Below, one piece after another: positions 1 to 9,007 of a DNA stretch of 64,000 bases (the stretch's first letter is position 1; every line of letters begins with the position of its first letter). The position numbers were made by a program, and so were the translations under genes. Source of the stretch: Stenotrophomonas maltophilia (GTDB lineage Bacteria; Pseudomonadota; Gammaproteobacteria; Xanthomonadales; Xanthomonadaceae); NCBI RefSeq assembly GCF_002799245.1, contig NZ_NEQV01000001.1, positions 1,047,000-1,110,999 of the forward strand, written 5' to 3'. Below the pieces are notes generated by a model that did not search any database, was not told the DNA's origin, and saw only the letters and a list, made by a program, of their open reading frames with translations.

Positions 1-429
1 CGGGTCGTTCACCCAGTAACCGAACACGGTGGCGCCGTCCACACGTTCGTCGGCGCGCTTGAGCACTTCGCGCAGGCCGTGGCCGTGGAAGATGTTGTCA
101 CCCAGCACCAGGCAGCTCGGTTTGCCGGCGACGAAGTCGCGGCCGATCAGGTAGGCCTGGGCCAGGCCATCCGGACTCGGCTGCACCGCGTACTGGATGT
201 CCATGCCCCACTGCGAACCGTCGCCCAGCAACTGCTGGAACAGGGCCTGCTCGTGCGGCGTGTTGATGATGAGCACTTCGCGGATACCCGCCAGCATCAG
301 CACGCTGAGCGGGTAATAGATCATCGGCTTGTCGTACACCGGCAACAGCTGCTTGCTGACGCCCTTGGTGATCGGATACAGCCGGGTGCCGGAACCACCG
401 GCGAGGATGATGCCCTTGCGCTGGGTCAT
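1..429 (-). CDS. rmlA: Glucose-1-phosphate thymidylyltransferase RmlA, N-terminal part
   Basis: Makes dTDP-glucose from dTTP and glucose-1-phosphate, the first step of dTDP-L-rhamnose synthesis in the cytoplasm. The protein begins [19 protein letters not shown], the nucleotide-binding signature of sugar nucleotidyltransferases, followed by [12 protein letters not shown] and, near residue 110, LGDNIFHG. Only about 143 codons lie in the window; the gene continues past its left edge. The ATG at 429 follows the rmlB stop by 14 nt, so the two genes form one leftward operon, presumably continued by rmlC and rmlD outside. Seen: the motifs and spacing. Known: the family reaction. Identification is secure because the N-terminal signature is near-canonical. 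Confidence 0.95.
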   Translation of the reverse strand, partial: MTQRKGIILAGGSGTRLYPITKGVSKQLLPVYDKPMIYYPLSVLMLAGIREVLIINTPHEQALFQQLLGDGSQWGMDIQYAVQPSPDGLAQAYLIGRDFVAGKPSCLVLGDNIFHGHGLREVLKRADERVDGATVFGYWVNDP

Positions 430-443
430 GAGGTCTCCTGGAT

Positions 444-1499
444 TCAGGCTGCGGTGCCGATGCGCTGCAGACGGTAGCTGCCGTCGAGCACGCCGTTGAC
501 CCATTCCTGGTTGTCCAGGTACCAGTCGACGGTGAAGGTGATGCCCTGCTCGAAGGTGTAGGCCGGTTCCCAGCCCAGGTCGTTCTTCAGCTTGGAAGCA
601 TCGATCGCATAGCGGCGGTCATGACCAGGACGGTCGGTGACATAGGTGATCTGGCTGCTGCGCGGCTGGCCGTCTTCGCGCGGACGGCGCTGGTCCAGCA
701 ATGCGCAGATGGCCTGCACCACTTCGATGTTCTGCTTTTCCGAGTTGCCGCCGACGTTGTAGGTCTCGCCGACCTGGCCCTTGGCCAGCACGGTGCGGAT
801 CGCCTCGCAGTGGTCGGACACGAACAGCCAGTCGCGCACCTGCTTGCCATCGCCGTACACCGGCAGCGGCTCGCCGGCCAGCGCCTTGGCGATCACCAGC
901 GGGATCAGCTTCTCGGGGAAGTGGTAGGGGCCGTAGTTGTTCGAGCAGTTGGTGGTCAGCACCGGCAGCCCGTAGGTGTGATGGAACGCGCGCACCAGGT
1001 GGTCCGAGGCCGCCTTCGACGCCGAGTACGGCGAGTTCGGGGCATACGGGGTGGTTTCGCTGAACTTGCCGGTCTCGCCCAGGGTGCCGTACACCTCGTC
1101 GGTGGACACGTGCAGGAAGCGGAAGGCCGCGCCCTGCCCGGCCGGCAGCGCCTTCCAGTAGTCGCGCACCGCTTCCAGCAGGCCCAGGGTGCCCACCACG
1201 TTGGTCTGGATGAAGGCGCCCGGGCCGTCGATGGAGCGGTCCACGTGGCTTTCGGCAGCGAAGTTCAGTACCGCGTCCGGCTGGTGTTCGGCCAGCAGGC
1301 GAGCGACCAGATCACGGTCGCCGATGTCGCCCTGCACGAACACATGGTTGGGGTTGCCTTCCAGGCTGGACAGGGTCTTCAGGTTACCGGCGTAGGTAAG
1401 GACATCGAGGTTGACGACCTTGATGCCGCGGGCGACGGCTTCGAGAACGAAATTACCGCCAATGAATCCGGCGCCGCCGGTGACAAGCCATGTGGGCAC
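444..1499 (-). CDS. rmlB: dTDP-glucose 4,6-dehydratase RmlB
   Basis: Second enzyme of dTDP-L-rhamnose synthesis, an NAD-dependent extended SDR. Near the N-terminus is [15 protein letters not shown] (Rossmann GxxGxxG); later come HVSTDEVYG and the catalytic YSASK (YxxxK). I place the start at the GTG at 1499, which is preceded by AGGAGA about 8 nt upstream and gives 351 residues, the usual family length. The frame stays open to an ATG at 1568, but that extension has no family resemblance. It is the first gene of the leftward rml operon and diverges from etfB, with which it shares a 289-nt intergenic region. Rhamnose would feed the O-antigen or core LPS assembled by the neighbouring locus. Confidence 0.96.
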   Translation of the reverse strand: MPTWLVTGGAGFIGGNFVLEAVARGIKVVNLDVLTYAGNLKTLSSLEGNPNHVFVQGDIGDRDLVARLLAEHQPDAVLNFAAESHVDRSIDGPGAFIQTNVVGTLGLLEAVRDYWKALPAGQGAAFRFLHVSTDEVYGTLGETGKFSETTPYAPNSPYSASKAASDHLVRAFHHTYGLPVLTTNCSNNYGPYHFPEKLIPLVIAKALAGEPLPVYGDGKQVRDWLFVSDHCEAIRTVLAKGQVGETYNVGGNSEKQNIEVVQAICALLDQRRPREDGQPRSSQITYVTDRPGHDRRYAIDASKLKNDLGWEPAYTFEQGITFTVDWYLDNQEWVNGVLDGSYRLQRIGTAA

Positions 1500-1788
1500 T
1501 ACCTGTTCTCCTGATCGAAATGTCATCCATGGGGCGCACTTGGGCGCCCCCGCACAGCGGCACAGCATACATGCCCCCCGTCTTCACGACTGCCAGCGTG
1601 TCGTGAATGGCGCTCTTGCTACGTCCGTCCCATGCCGCGCTGCAGCATCACCATACGCATTCGCATGGTCCCCTCAAGCCAGCTAGAATCGTGATCCCAC
1701 CCCCCGAACCGGTTGCTGTTGCAGGACCGGATGATCTCCAGCAAATGTGAGCCGGCCAGCGGCCGGCACTACAAGGACCCCGTACCAG
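1500..1788. promoter_or_regulatory. Divergent control region between rmlB and etfB
   Basis: Non-coding 289-nt spacer that should hold both the leftward rml promoter and the rightward etf promoter. TAGAAT at 1684-1689 could be a -10 element for etfB, but no convincing -35 lies 17 nt upstream, so I do not assign a promoter. A SMAG-type hairpin sits just before etfB. Confidence 0.35.
1751..1772 (-). repeat. SMAG-type small palindromic repeat (GCCGGCC family)
   Basis: GCCGGCC-AGC-GGCCGGC hairpin followed by ACTAC, so the minus strand reads GTAGT before the stem. Another copy, identical over this stretch, lies at 37074-37095. GTAG-terminated stem-loops are the known SMAG repeats of S. maltophilia, thought to be moved by REP-associated tyrosine transposases. 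This copy ends 17 nt before the etfB start codon, so it would lie in the mRNA leader. Confidence 0.75.
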
Positions 1789-2535
1789 ATGAAAATCCTC
1801 GTCGCGTACAAGCGCGTGGTGGACTATAACGTCCGCATTCAGGTCAAGCCGGACGGTTCCGGCGTGGTCACCGACGGCGTCAAGCTGTCCCCCAATCCCT
1901 TCGATGAAATCGCCCTGGAAGAAGCCCTGCGCCTGCGCGACAAGGGCATCGCCAGCGAAGTGGTGGTCGCCACCATCGCCCCGGCCGACGCCCAGGCGCA
2001 TCTGCGCAACGGCCTGGCCATGGGCGCCAACCGCGCCGTGCATGTGGTCACCGACCAGGCCATCCAGCCGCTGACCGCCGCCCGCACCCTGCTCAAGCTG
2101 ATCGAGAAGGAACAGCCGGACCTGGTGATCCTGGGCAAGCAGGCCATCGACGACGACGCCAACCAGACCGGCCAGATGCTGGCCACGCTGTGGGGCCGCC
2201 CGCAGGCGACCTTCGCCAGCAAGCTTGAAATCGCCGACGGCAAGGCCACGGTCACCCGTGAAGTCGACGCCGGCCTGGAAACGCTGGAAGTCGACCTGCC
2301 GGCCGTGGTCACCACCGACCTGCGCCTGAACGAGCCGCGCTTCATCAAGCTGCCGGACATCATGAAGGCCAAGGCCAAGCCGCTGGAGACCCTGCAGCTG
2401 GCCGAGCTCGGCGTTGAAGCCGCTGACACCTTCAAGACCACCCAGTACGCCGCGCCGTCCAAGCGCAGCAAGGGTGTGATGGTCAAGGACGCGGCCGAAC
2501 TGGTTGCCGCACTCAAGCAGAAGGGGTTGCTGTAA
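1789..2535 (+). CDS. etfB: Electron transfer flavoprotein beta subunit
   Basis: Small subunit of the heterodimeric ETF that carries electrons from acyl-CoA dehydrogenases to ETF:ubiquinone oxidoreductase. The protein starts MKILVAYKRVVDYNV and contains the family stretch QAIDDDANQTGQM around residue 120; length is 248 residues, normal for the family. The in-frame extension back to 1747 is rejected because it lacks family similarity and would run through the SMAG hairpin. Its TAA overlaps the etfA ATG by one base (TAATG), indicating translational coupling. etfBA is a standard flank of the LPS locus in Xanthomonas and Stenotrophomonas, so it marks the locus boundary rather than taking part in polysaccharide synthesis. 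Confidence 0.96.
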   Translation: MKILVAYKRVVDYNVRIQVKPDGSGVVTDGVKLSPNPFDEIALEEALRLRDKGIASEVVVATIAPADAQAHLRNGLAMGANRAVHVVTDQAIQPLTAARTLLKLIEKEQPDLVILGKQAIDDDANQTGQMLATLWGRPQATFASKLEIADGKATVTREVDAGLETLEVDLPAVVTTDLRLNEPRFIKLPDIMKAKAKPLETLQLAELGVEAADTFKTTQYAAPSKRSKGVMVKDAAELVAALKQKGLL

Positions 2536-3473
2536 TGAGCAGGATTCTCGTCATCGCCGAGCACCACGACGGCAAGCTCAACGCCGCGACCGCCAAGACC
2601 GTCAGCGCCGCTGCCGCCATCAGCGGTGCCAGCATCGACGTGCTGGTGCTGGCCGCCGATCCGGCCGCAGTGGCCGCCGAGGCCGCGAAGATCACCGGCG
2701 TCGCCAAGGTCCTGACCGTGGCCAATGCTGCCAACGCACAGGCCATCGCCCAGGTGCTGGCACCGCAGATCGCGCAGCTGGCCAAGGGCTACACCCACGT
2801 GTTCGGCCCGTCGACCACCTTCGGCAAGGATCTGATGCCGTGCGTGGCCGCCCTGCTCGGCGTCAACCAGGTCTCCGACCTGATGAGCGTTGAAGGCAGC
2901 CACACCTTCAAGCGCCCGATCTACGCCGGCAACGCGATCATCACCGTCGAAGCCCCGGCCGACCAGATCGTGGTCGCCACCGTGCGTGCCGCATCGTGGC
3001 CGGAAGCCGCCCAGGGCGGCAGCGCCGCCATCGAAGCGGCCAGCGTCGATGCTGCCCTGCCGAGCCATACCCGCTTCGTCGGCCTCGCCGCCGGTGCCAG
3101 CGACCGCCCGGACCTGCAGAGCGCCAAGCGCGTGGTCTCAGGCGGCCGCGGTGTCGGCTCGGAAGAGAACTTCAAGGTCATCTTCCAGCTGGCCGACAAG
3201 CTCGGTGCCGCCGTCGGTGCCTCGCGTGCTGCGGTCGATGCCGGTTACGTACCCAGCGACCTGCAGGTCGGCCAGACCGGCAAGATCATCGCGCCGGAAC
3301 TGTACGTGGCCGTCGGCATCAGTGGTGCCATCCAGCACCTGACCGGCATCAAGGATGCCGGCACGATCGTCGCGATCAACAAGGACGGCGATGCGCCGAT
3401 CTTCGAGATTGCCGATATCGGCCTGGTGGGGGATCTGTTTGCGATCCTGCCGGAGCTGGAAAAGGCGTTGTAA
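2535..3473 (+). CDS. etfA: Electron transfer flavoprotein alpha subunit
   Basis: FAD-binding large subunit of ETF, 312 residues. The C-terminal half carries the family signature for FAD binding: [11 protein letters not shown] near residue 205, then [13 protein letters not shown] and [14 protein letters not shown], followed by NKDGDAPIF. The N-terminus [16 protein letters not shown] is typical. Start overlaps the etfB stop by one base; its own TAA at 3471-3473 directly abuts the ATG of the next gene (3474), so transcription very likely continues into the polysaccharide genes downstream. That makes a housekeeping flavoprotein the head of a cell-surface operon unless an internal promoter exists, which I cannot see. 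Confidence 0.96.
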   Translation: MSRILVIAEHHDGKLNAATAKTVSAAAAISGASIDVLVLAADPAAVAAEAAKITGVAKVLTVANAANAQAIAQVLAPQIAQLAKGYTHVFGPSTTFGKDLMPCVAALLGVNQVSDLMSVEGSHTFKRPIYAGNAIITVEAPADQIVVATVRAASWPEAAQGGSAAIEAASVDAALPSHTRFVGLAAGASDRPDLQSAKRVVSGGRGVGSEENFKVIFQLADKLGAAVGASRAAVDAGYVPSDLQVGQTGKIIAPELYVAVGISGAIQHLTGIKDAGTIVAINKDGDAPIFEIADIGLVGDLFAILPELEKAL

Positions 3474-4457
3474 ATGAGTGGAAGCGCGTCCCCGGCACCG
3501 GCGTCGCCGGACCGCCGGGGACGAGCGGCCCGCTGGGTCATCATCATCGCAGCGGTCTATATCGCTGCTCTGTGCTACATCGATCGGGACAGGAATATTC
3601 TGTCCCGGCTCGCCGACATGGCGGCGCCTCTCGGCGCCTGCGCCCTGCTGGTACTTCTGAGTTATCTCCTGCGTTACCTGCGATGGCGCAGCATTCTGCG
3701 TGCCCAGGGTTTCCCGCTGCCGCAATGGAGGCAGGGGCTTCTGGCCTATCTGGCAGGCTTTGCTTTCACCGCCTCACCCGGCAAGGCAGGCGAACTGCTG
3801 CGAATCCGCTACTTCGGATGGCTGCATGTCCCCGCCAGGACCACCCTCAGCACTTTCATCTTCGAACGCGCCATCGACCTGCTGGTCATCACCCTGCTGG
3901 CAATCGGAGCTGCCACGCTGGTGCCCGTGTTCGGCCTGCTCACCGTGATCATTCTGCTGGTCCTGTCTGCGCTGGTTGCATTTGCCTGCTGGTCACCGCT
4001 GGCACGTGCCTCACGCCATGTGATCGATCTGGTGCCGGGAAGGCCGCTGCGCCAGCTCGGTCACTTCCTGGTGGACGGTGCCGGCGCTCTGGGCCCACTG
4101 ATGCGTCCTGGCCTGCTGGCCAGCAGCTCCAGCTGGGGCGTGGGCGCCTGGGGGCTCACCGCAATCGCCTTCGCGTGGCTGTGCCATACCTCCGGCATTG
4201 ACCTGCCGTGGCCACTCGCGCTCGGCATCTATCCGTTGGCAATGCTGGTCGGCGCGCTGTCCTTCGTACCCGGTGGGGTAGGCACCACCGAGGCATCCAT
4301 CGTAATGATGCTGAACGCGAGCGGTGTCGACACCGACGCGGCGCTGGCCATCGCCATCGGCATCCGCCTGGTCAGCCTGTGGCTGGCCGTGCTGGTGGGC
4401 GTGCTGGCGATGATCGCGCTGGAGTCTGCCGGTTCAGCGCCCCGGCAAGGCCACTGA
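3474..4457 (+). CDS. UPF0104 / LPG-synthase-TM family membrane protein
   Basis: Integral inner-membrane protein of 327 residues with about eight hydrophobic segments, matching the lysylphosphatidylglycerol-synthase transmembrane family (AglD/MprF N-domain-like). The fingerprints are [13 protein letters not shown] near residue 65, [16 protein letters not shown] near 95-110, and a C-terminal [14 protein letters not shown]. Members often accompany polyprenyl-linked glycan pathways and have been proposed to act as flippases or lipid-processing partners; the reaction here is unknown. The ATG directly follows the etfA stop with no gap. The 113-nt space before the next gene is the largest in this series up to 12.3 kb. 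Inference: membrane partner of the polyprenyl-phosphate sugar pathway that follows. Confidence 0.8.
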   Translation: MSGSASPAPASPDRRGRAARWVIIIAAVYIAALCYIDRDRNILSRLADMAAPLGACALLVLLSYLLRYLRWRSILRAQGFPLPQWRQGLLAYLAGFAFTASPGKAGELLRIRYFGWLHVPARTTLSTFIFERAIDLLVITLLAIGAATLVPVFGLLTVIILLVLSALVAFACWSPLARASRHVIDLVPGRPLRQLGHFLVDGAGALGPLMRPGLLASSSSWGVGAWGLTAIAFAWLCHTSGIDLPWPLALGIYPLAMLVGALSFVPGGVGTTEASIVMMLNASGVDTDAALAIAIGIRLVSLWLAVLVGVLAMIALESAGSAPRQGH

Positions 4458-4570
4458 AGCCCTACTGCTGCCCCTGAAGCCCCGATCACTTATCATCGTC
4501 GGGTTATCAGGGACTTGAAGAACACTGCAATGCGAAATTTGGATGCACCCAGGAATGGAGCCGACGCACT

Positions 4571-5989
4571 GTGACGGTTTCCAATCGCCCGCTCTGCGTT
4601 GACCTCGACGGCACCCTGTTGCGCTCGGACATCCTGTACGAGTCACTGCTGGCCCTGCTGGCCCACAATCCGCTTTACGTCTTTCTCCTGCCCTTCTGGC
4701 TGCTGAAGGGCAAGGCCCATGTGAAGCGCCAGCTGGCCTCCCGCGTGAAACTGCCGGCCGAAACCCTGCCCTACGACGAGCGCGTGCTGGAGATCCTGCG
4801 CACCACCACGCAGCGCCCGCGCGTGCTGTGCACCGCCTCCGACCGCCTGCTGGTCCAGCCCATCGCCGACCATCTGGGCCTGTTCGAGGAAGTGATGGCC
4901 AGCGACGGCCACACCAACCTGTCCGGCAGCAACAAGGGCAAGGCACTGGCGGCGCGCTTTGGCGAGCGCGGCTTCGATTACATGGGCAACGGCACCGTCG
5001 ACCTGAAGGTCTGGGCCCATGCCGGTGGTGCATTCGTGGTCAACAACGGCCCGGCACTGGCGCGCGCAGCGGCCAGGCAGACCGAGGTGCTGGCCCATCT
5101 GCCATCGCAGAATGGCGGCCTGCTCACCTGGGTCAAGGCCCTGCGTGTCTACCAGTGGCTGAAGAACCTGCTGGTGCTGGTGCCGCTGCTCACGGCGCAT
5201 CGCTTCTTCGACCTCACCTCGATCATCGATGCAGGCGTGGCCTTCCTGGCCTTCGGCCTGTGCGCATCAGGTGTCTACCTGCTCAATGACCTGCTGGACC
5301 TGACGCCTGATCGCATGCACCCGCGCAAACGCAAGCGTCCGTTTGCTGCCGGCACGCTGCCGCTGCTGCAGGGCCTGCTGGTCGCCCCCCTGATCACCCT
5401 GGCCGGTTTCGCGCTGGCACTGGTCTGCAGCCCGGCCTTCGCTGCCGTATTGCTGTGCTACTACGTGATGACCCTGAGCTATTCGCTCAAGCTCAAGCGC
5501 ATCGTGATGATCGACGTGGTGATGCTCGCGGCGCTCTACACCGTGCGCATCATCGGCGGCACGGTGGCGATCAACTCCGAGCTTTCATTCTGGCTGCTGG
5601 CGTTCTCGATGTTCGTGTTCCTCAGCCTGGCCATGCTCAAGCGCTATACCGAACTGGCTTCGGCCCTGGCCAGTGGCAAGGAAATGGCCATCGGCCGCGG
5701 CTATTCGGTGGCTGACCTGCCGCTGGTGCAGTCGCTGGGTGCGGCCGCCGGCTATATCGGCGTGCTGGTCTTTGCGCTGTACATCAACAGCCCCGAGAGC
5801 CTGGAGCTGTACACCAACCCGAAGCTGCTGTGGCTGCTGTGCCCGATCCTGTTGTATTGGATCAGCCGCATGTGGATCGTTTCCCACCGTGGCGACATGC
5901 ATGACGACCCGATCGTGTTCGCGGCCATGGACCGCGGCAGCCAGATCGTCATCGGCCTCTGCGTGCTCATCGTCCTGCTTGCGATATGA
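4571..5989 (+). CDS. HAD-UbiA fusion: polyprenyl-phosphate phosphoribosyltransferase-like
   Basis: 472-residue fusion. Residues 1-175 form a HAD hydrolase domain: motif I VDLDGTLLRSD, motif II CTAS, a Lys in SNKGKAL, and a motif-IV region YMGNGTVDLKVW. Residues 185-472 are a polytopic UbiA prenyltransferase: NDLLDLTPD fits NDxxDxxxD and is followed by RMHPRKRKRPFAAG, which closely resembles mycobacterial decaprenyl-phosphate 5-phosphoribosyltransferase Rv3806c. In that pathway PRPP is joined to a polyprenyl phosphate and a phosphatase then removes the 5-phosphate; the HAD domain could be that phosphatase. Oddity: motif IV reads GNxxxD rather than GDxxxD, so HAD activity may be altered. Start is a GTG at 4571; nearby ATGs are out of frame. 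The stop overlaps the next start (ATGA). Confidence 0.87.
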   Translation: MTVSNRPLCVDLDGTLLRSDILYESLLALLAHNPLYVFLLPFWLLKGKAHVKRQLASRVKLPAETLPYDERVLEILRTTTQRPRVLCTASDRLLVQPIADHLGLFEEVMASDGHTNLSGSNKGKALAARFGERGFDYMGNGTVDLKVWAHAGGAFVVNNGPALARAAARQTEVLAHLPSQNGGLLTWVKALRVYQWLKNLLVLVPLLTAHRFFDLTSIIDAGVAFLAFGLCASGVYLLNDLLDLTPDRMHPRKRKRPFAAGTLPLLQGLLVAPLITLAGFALALVCSPAFAAVLLCYYVMTLSYSLKLKRIVMIDVVMLAALYTVRIIGGTVAINSELSFWLLAFSMFVFLSLAMLKRYTELASALASGKEMAIGRGYSVADLPLVQSLGAAAGYIGVLVFALYINSPESLELYTNPKLLWLLCPILLYWISRMWIVSHRGDMHDDPIVFAAMDRGSQIVIGLCVLIVLLAI

Positions 5990-7299
5990 GTGGGACAATC
6001 GGCCAGTCCTGGGGGCGCTACCCGCGCGTCGAGCAACGGATCCTTCCGGTGCTCGACCGTGATGCCGCGCTGCCGCTGCCGCCTGATGGCGGCAGCGTGC
6101 TGGGCCATGGCAACGGTCGCAGCTACGGCGACAGCTGCCTGAATCCAGGCGCCACGCTGCTGACCAGCCGCGGGCTGGACCGGTTCATCGCATTCGATCC
6201 TGCCACCGGCATCGTGCGCTGCGAGGCGGGCGTGACCCTGGCCGCCATCCTGGATATCGCGCTGCCCTCCGGCTGGTTCCTGCCCGTCACCCCAGGCACC
6301 CGCTACGCCACTGTTGGGGGTGCCATCGGCAACGACGTGCATGGCAAGAACCACCATCGCGCCGGTACGTTCTGCCACCACGTGCGGCGCCTTGAACTGC
6401 TGCGCAGCGATGGTTCGCGGCAGCAGCTCACGCCAGACGACAGCAGTGGCCTGTTCGCAGCCACCGCAGGTGGGCTTGGCCTGACCGGCTTCATCACCTG
6501 GGCCGAGCTGCAACTGCGTCGGGTACCCGGCCCATGGATCGAAACCGAGTCGATCCGTTTCGGCAATCTCAACGAATTCTTCGAGCTTTCGCGCGACTCC
6601 GCCGAAGGGTTTGAATATACGGTGGCCTGGATCGACTGCCTGGCCAAGGGCGCAAACCTCGGCCGCGGCCATTTCCTTCGTGGTGACCATGCCCCTGGCA
6701 ATGCGCAGGCGGCCACGCCCGGTTCGGCCCCGCGGCGCAGCATGCCACTGGTGCCACCGGTCTCGCTGGTCAACGGCCTTACCCTGCGACCGTTCAACAC
6801 CCTGTACTACTGGCGCCAGCCGGCTCGCCGGGCTCGCCACGTATCGCACTACCAGAGCTATTTCTATCCGCTGGACGGCATCAACCACTGGAACCGCATG
6901 TATGGCCCGCGCGGCTTCCTGCAACACCAGTGCGTGCTTCCGCCGGAACACGCCCGCGATGCAACGGCGGCGCTGCTGGCAGAAATCGCCCGCAGCGGCC
7001 GTGGCTCGTTCCTGGCCGTGCTGAAGGAGTTCGGCAACCGCCCCTCACCGGGCATGTTGTCCTTCCCGCGCCCCGGCACAACGCTGGCCCTGGATTTCCC
7101 CAATGACGGACCGGATCTGCTGAAGATGCTCGACCGGCTCGATCGCATCGTCAGCGAGGCTGGCGGCGCGGTGTATCCGGCCAAGGACGCGCGCATGTCC
7201 GGCGCCCTGTTCCGCCAGGCCTACCCCGCCTGGGAAGCCTTCTCCCGCTTCATCGACCCTCGATTCTCATCCGGCTTCTGGCGCCGGGTGATGGAGTAA
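5986..7299 (+). CDS. dprE1: DprE1-like FAD-dependent decaprenylphosphoryl-ribose 2-oxidase
   Basis: 437-residue VAO/PCMH-type flavoprotein. Residues near 40-50 read GHGNGRSYGDSC, and residues 104-120 carry GTRYATVGGAIG followed by HGKNHHRAGTF, almost the same as the FAD-binding segment of mycobacterial DprE1. The C-terminal part has YPAKDAR, whose Lys (residue 400) aligns with the catalytic Lys418 of M. tuberculosis DprE1. With DprE2 it epimerises polyprenyl-phosphoryl-D-ribose at C2 to the arabinose form. Residue 368 is Ala where the mycobacterial enzyme has Cys387, the benzothiazinone target. ATGA overlap with the upstream HAD-UbiA gene and a 2-nt gap to the SDR support one operon. Alternative: an oxidase acting on another lipid-linked pentose. 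Confidence 0.9.
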   Translation: MSGTIGQSWGRYPRVEQRILPVLDRDAALPLPPDGGSVLGHGNGRSYGDSCLNPGATLLTSRGLDRFIAFDPATGIVRCEAGVTLAAILDIALPSGWFLPVTPGTRYATVGGAIGNDVHGKNHHRAGTFCHHVRRLELLRSDGSRQQLTPDDSSGLFAATAGGLGLTGFITWAELQLRRVPGPWIETESIRFGNLNEFFELSRDSAEGFEYTVAWIDCLAKGANLGRGHFLRGDHAPGNAQAATPGSAPRRSMPLVPPVSLVNGLTLRPFNTLYYWRQPARRARHVSHYQSYFYPLDGINHWNRMYGPRGFLQHQCVLPPEHARDATAALLAEIARSGRGSFLAVLKEFGNRPSPGMLSFPRPGTTLALDFPNDGPDLLKMLDRLDRIVSEAGGAVYPAKDARMSGALFRQAYPAWEAFSRFIDPRFSSGFWRRVME

Positions 7300-7301
7300 C
7301 C

Positions 7302-8033
7302 ATGCAGAAGATCCTGATCATCGGCGCGACGTCGGCCATCGCCGAATCGGTTGCGCGCCTGTACGCCACACGCGCTGCGGCGCTTTACCTGGTTGGTCGC
7401 AGCCCCGCGAAACTGGACGCCATTGCCGCCGACCTGCGCGTGCGCGGTGCCAAGCATGTGGATACCGGTGTTCTGGACGTGAACGATGTCTCGGCCCATG
7501 GCGCACTGCTGGACACCGCATGGGCCGCCCTGGGCGGCATCGATACCGTCCTGATCGCCCACGGCACCCTGCCCGACCAGGCGGCCTGCGATGCCTCCGT
7601 GGACCTGTCGCTGCGCGAGTTCGCCACCAACGGCACCTCCACCATCGCCCTCGCGGCGGCGCTGGCCCAGCGCCTGCAGTCCGGTGCGAGCCTGGCGGTC
7701 ATTTCCTCGGTGGCCGGTGATCGTGGCCGCGCCAGCAACTATCTGTACGGCAGCGCCAAGGCTGCGGTCACAGCCTATCTCAGCGGCCTGGGCCAGCGGC
7801 TCCGCCCGGCCGGCGTCAACGTCCTGGTGATCAAGCCGGGTTTCGTCGATACGCCAATGACCGCCGCCTTCAAGAAGGGCGCCCTGTGGGCGACGCCGGA
7901 CAAGGTGGCCGCCGGCATCCTCAAGGCGATCGGCAAGCGCAAGGCAGTGGCCTACCTGCCCGGCTTCTGGTGGGCAATCATGATGATCATCAAGAACATT
8001 CCCGAATTCGTCTTCCGCAGGATCAAGCTCTGA
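7302..8033 (+). CDS. DprE2-like short-chain dehydrogenase
   Basis: 243-residue classical SDR. It starts MQKILIIGATSAIAESVARLYA; GATSAIAES is the TGxxxGxG-type nucleotide-binding turn in the form typical of DprE2. Around residues 142-151 it has SNYLYGSAKAA with the YxxxK catalytic pair, preceded by ISSVAGDRG carrying the active-site Ser. A hydrophobic stretch near the C-terminus, WWAIMMIIKNIP, suggests membrane association, fitting a lipid-linked substrate. It would reduce the 2-keto intermediate made by the DprE1-like oxidase to polyprenyl-phosphoryl arabinose. It lies 2 nt after dprE1 and 1 nt before the next gene. The assignment rests on the SDR motifs plus adjacency to a clear DprE1 homologue. 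Confidence 0.87.
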   Translation: MQKILIIGATSAIAESVARLYATRAAALYLVGRSPAKLDAIAADLRVRGAKHVDTGVLDVNDVSAHGALLDTAWAALGGIDTVLIAHGTLPDQAACDASVDLSLREFATNGTSTIALAAALAQRLQSGASLAVISSVAGDRGRASNYLYGSAKAAVTAYLSGLGQRLRPAGVNVLVIKPGFVDTPMTAAFKKGALWATPDKVAAGILKAIGKRKAVAYLPGFWWAIMMIIKNIPEFVFRRIKL

Positions 8034-8034
8034 C

Positions 8035-8979
8035 ATGACCGACAAGCACGCCAAGATCGTCATCACCGGTGCTGCCGGCCTGGTCGGGCAGAACCTGATC
8101 GTCGAGCTCAAGCAGCAGGGTTACACCCAGCTGGTGGCCATCGACAAGCATGCCCATAACCTGGATATCCTGCAGGGCCTGCATCCGGATGTCCGCGTGG
8201 TGAAAGCCGACCTGGCTGAACCTGGCGCGTGGGCGACCGAGTTCAACGGCGCCGCCTGCGTGGTGCAGCTGCACGCGCAGATCACCGGCAAGACCACCGA
8301 CCTGTTCGTCCGCAACAACATCACGGCCACCGGCCATGTGTTGAAGGCCACCCGGGACGCCGCCGTGCCCTACATGGTGCACATCAGCTCGTCGGTGGTG
8401 AATTCGGTCGCCAAGGACGATTACACCAATACCAAGCGCGAGCAGGAGGAGATGGTGGTCGCCAGCGGCCAGCGCCACTGCGTGCTGCGCCCGACGCTGA
8501 TGTTCGGCTGGTTCGACCCCAAGCACCTGGGCTGGTTGTCGCGCTTCATGGCTCGCACGCCGGTATTCCCGATCCCGGGCGATGGCCGATTCATGCGCCA
8601 GCCTCTGTATGAACGCGACTTCTGCCGCTGCATAGCCAAGTGCATCGAAACCGAACCGGACGGCGAGGTCTTCGACATCGTCGGCGATACCCGTGTGGAT
8701 TACGTGGACATCATCCGCACCATCAAGCGGGTAAAGAAGCTGCATACGGTGATCGTGCACATCCCGATCGGCTTCTTCGGCTTCCTGCTGAAGGTCTACA
8801 GCCTGTTCAGCAGCAAACCGCCTTTTACTGCGGACCAGCTCAAGGCCCTCAGTGCCGGCGATGACTTCAAGGGCATCGACACGGAAGCGGTTTTCGGCGT
8901 GAAGCAGACGCCGTTTGAAGAAGCCATCCGCGAGAGCTACACCGACCCGCGCTACAGCCACATCGTGCTGCAGCGCTGA
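8035..8979 (+). CDS. NAD-dependent epimerase/dehydratase family protein
   Basis: 314-residue extended SDR. The N-terminal Rossmann motif is VITGAAGLVGQN (GxxGxxG), and YTNTK near residue 130 is the YxxxK pair, with SSSVV before it. A hydrophobic segment near residues 240-260 (PIGFFGFLLKVYS) is unusual for a soluble nucleotide-sugar enzyme and may anchor it to the membrane. It starts 1 nt after the DprE2-like gene. Substrate unknown. As the arabinose pathway proper needs only UbiA, phosphatase, DprE1 and DprE2, this enzyme and the FAD oxidoreductase that follows may further modify the lipid-linked sugar. That is inference from context only. Confidence 0.85.
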   Translation: MTDKHAKIVITGAAGLVGQNLIVELKQQGYTQLVAIDKHAHNLDILQGLHPDVRVVKADLAEPGAWATEFNGAACVVQLHAQITGKTTDLFVRNNITATGHVLKATRDAAVPYMVHISSSVVNSVAKDDYTNTKREQEEMVVASGQRHCVLRPTLMFGWFDPKHLGWLSRFMARTPVFPIPGDGRFMRQPLYERDFCRCIAKCIETEPDGEVFDIVGDTRVDYVDIIRTIKRVKKLHTVIVHIPIGFFGFLLKVYSLFSSKPPFTADQLKALSAGDDFKGIDTEAVFGVKQTPFEEAIRESYTDPRYSHIVLQR

Positions 8980-9007
8980 TCCACAAGAACAGAAGAAGAC
9001 TCCTCAT

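Noticed and set aside
621..1514. Long open frame antisense to rmlB
   Set aside because: It is a high-GC shadow of a clear dTDP-glucose dehydratase gene with no family motifs.
1500..1788. Sigma70 promoter for etfB at TAGAAT
   Set aside because: No acceptable -35 sequence at the right distance, so it is only mentioned.
1839..3068. 409-codon frame antisense to etfB/etfA
   Set aside because: Low-complexity Ala/Arg/Ser-rich, no ribosome site, and opposite to two strongly identified genes.
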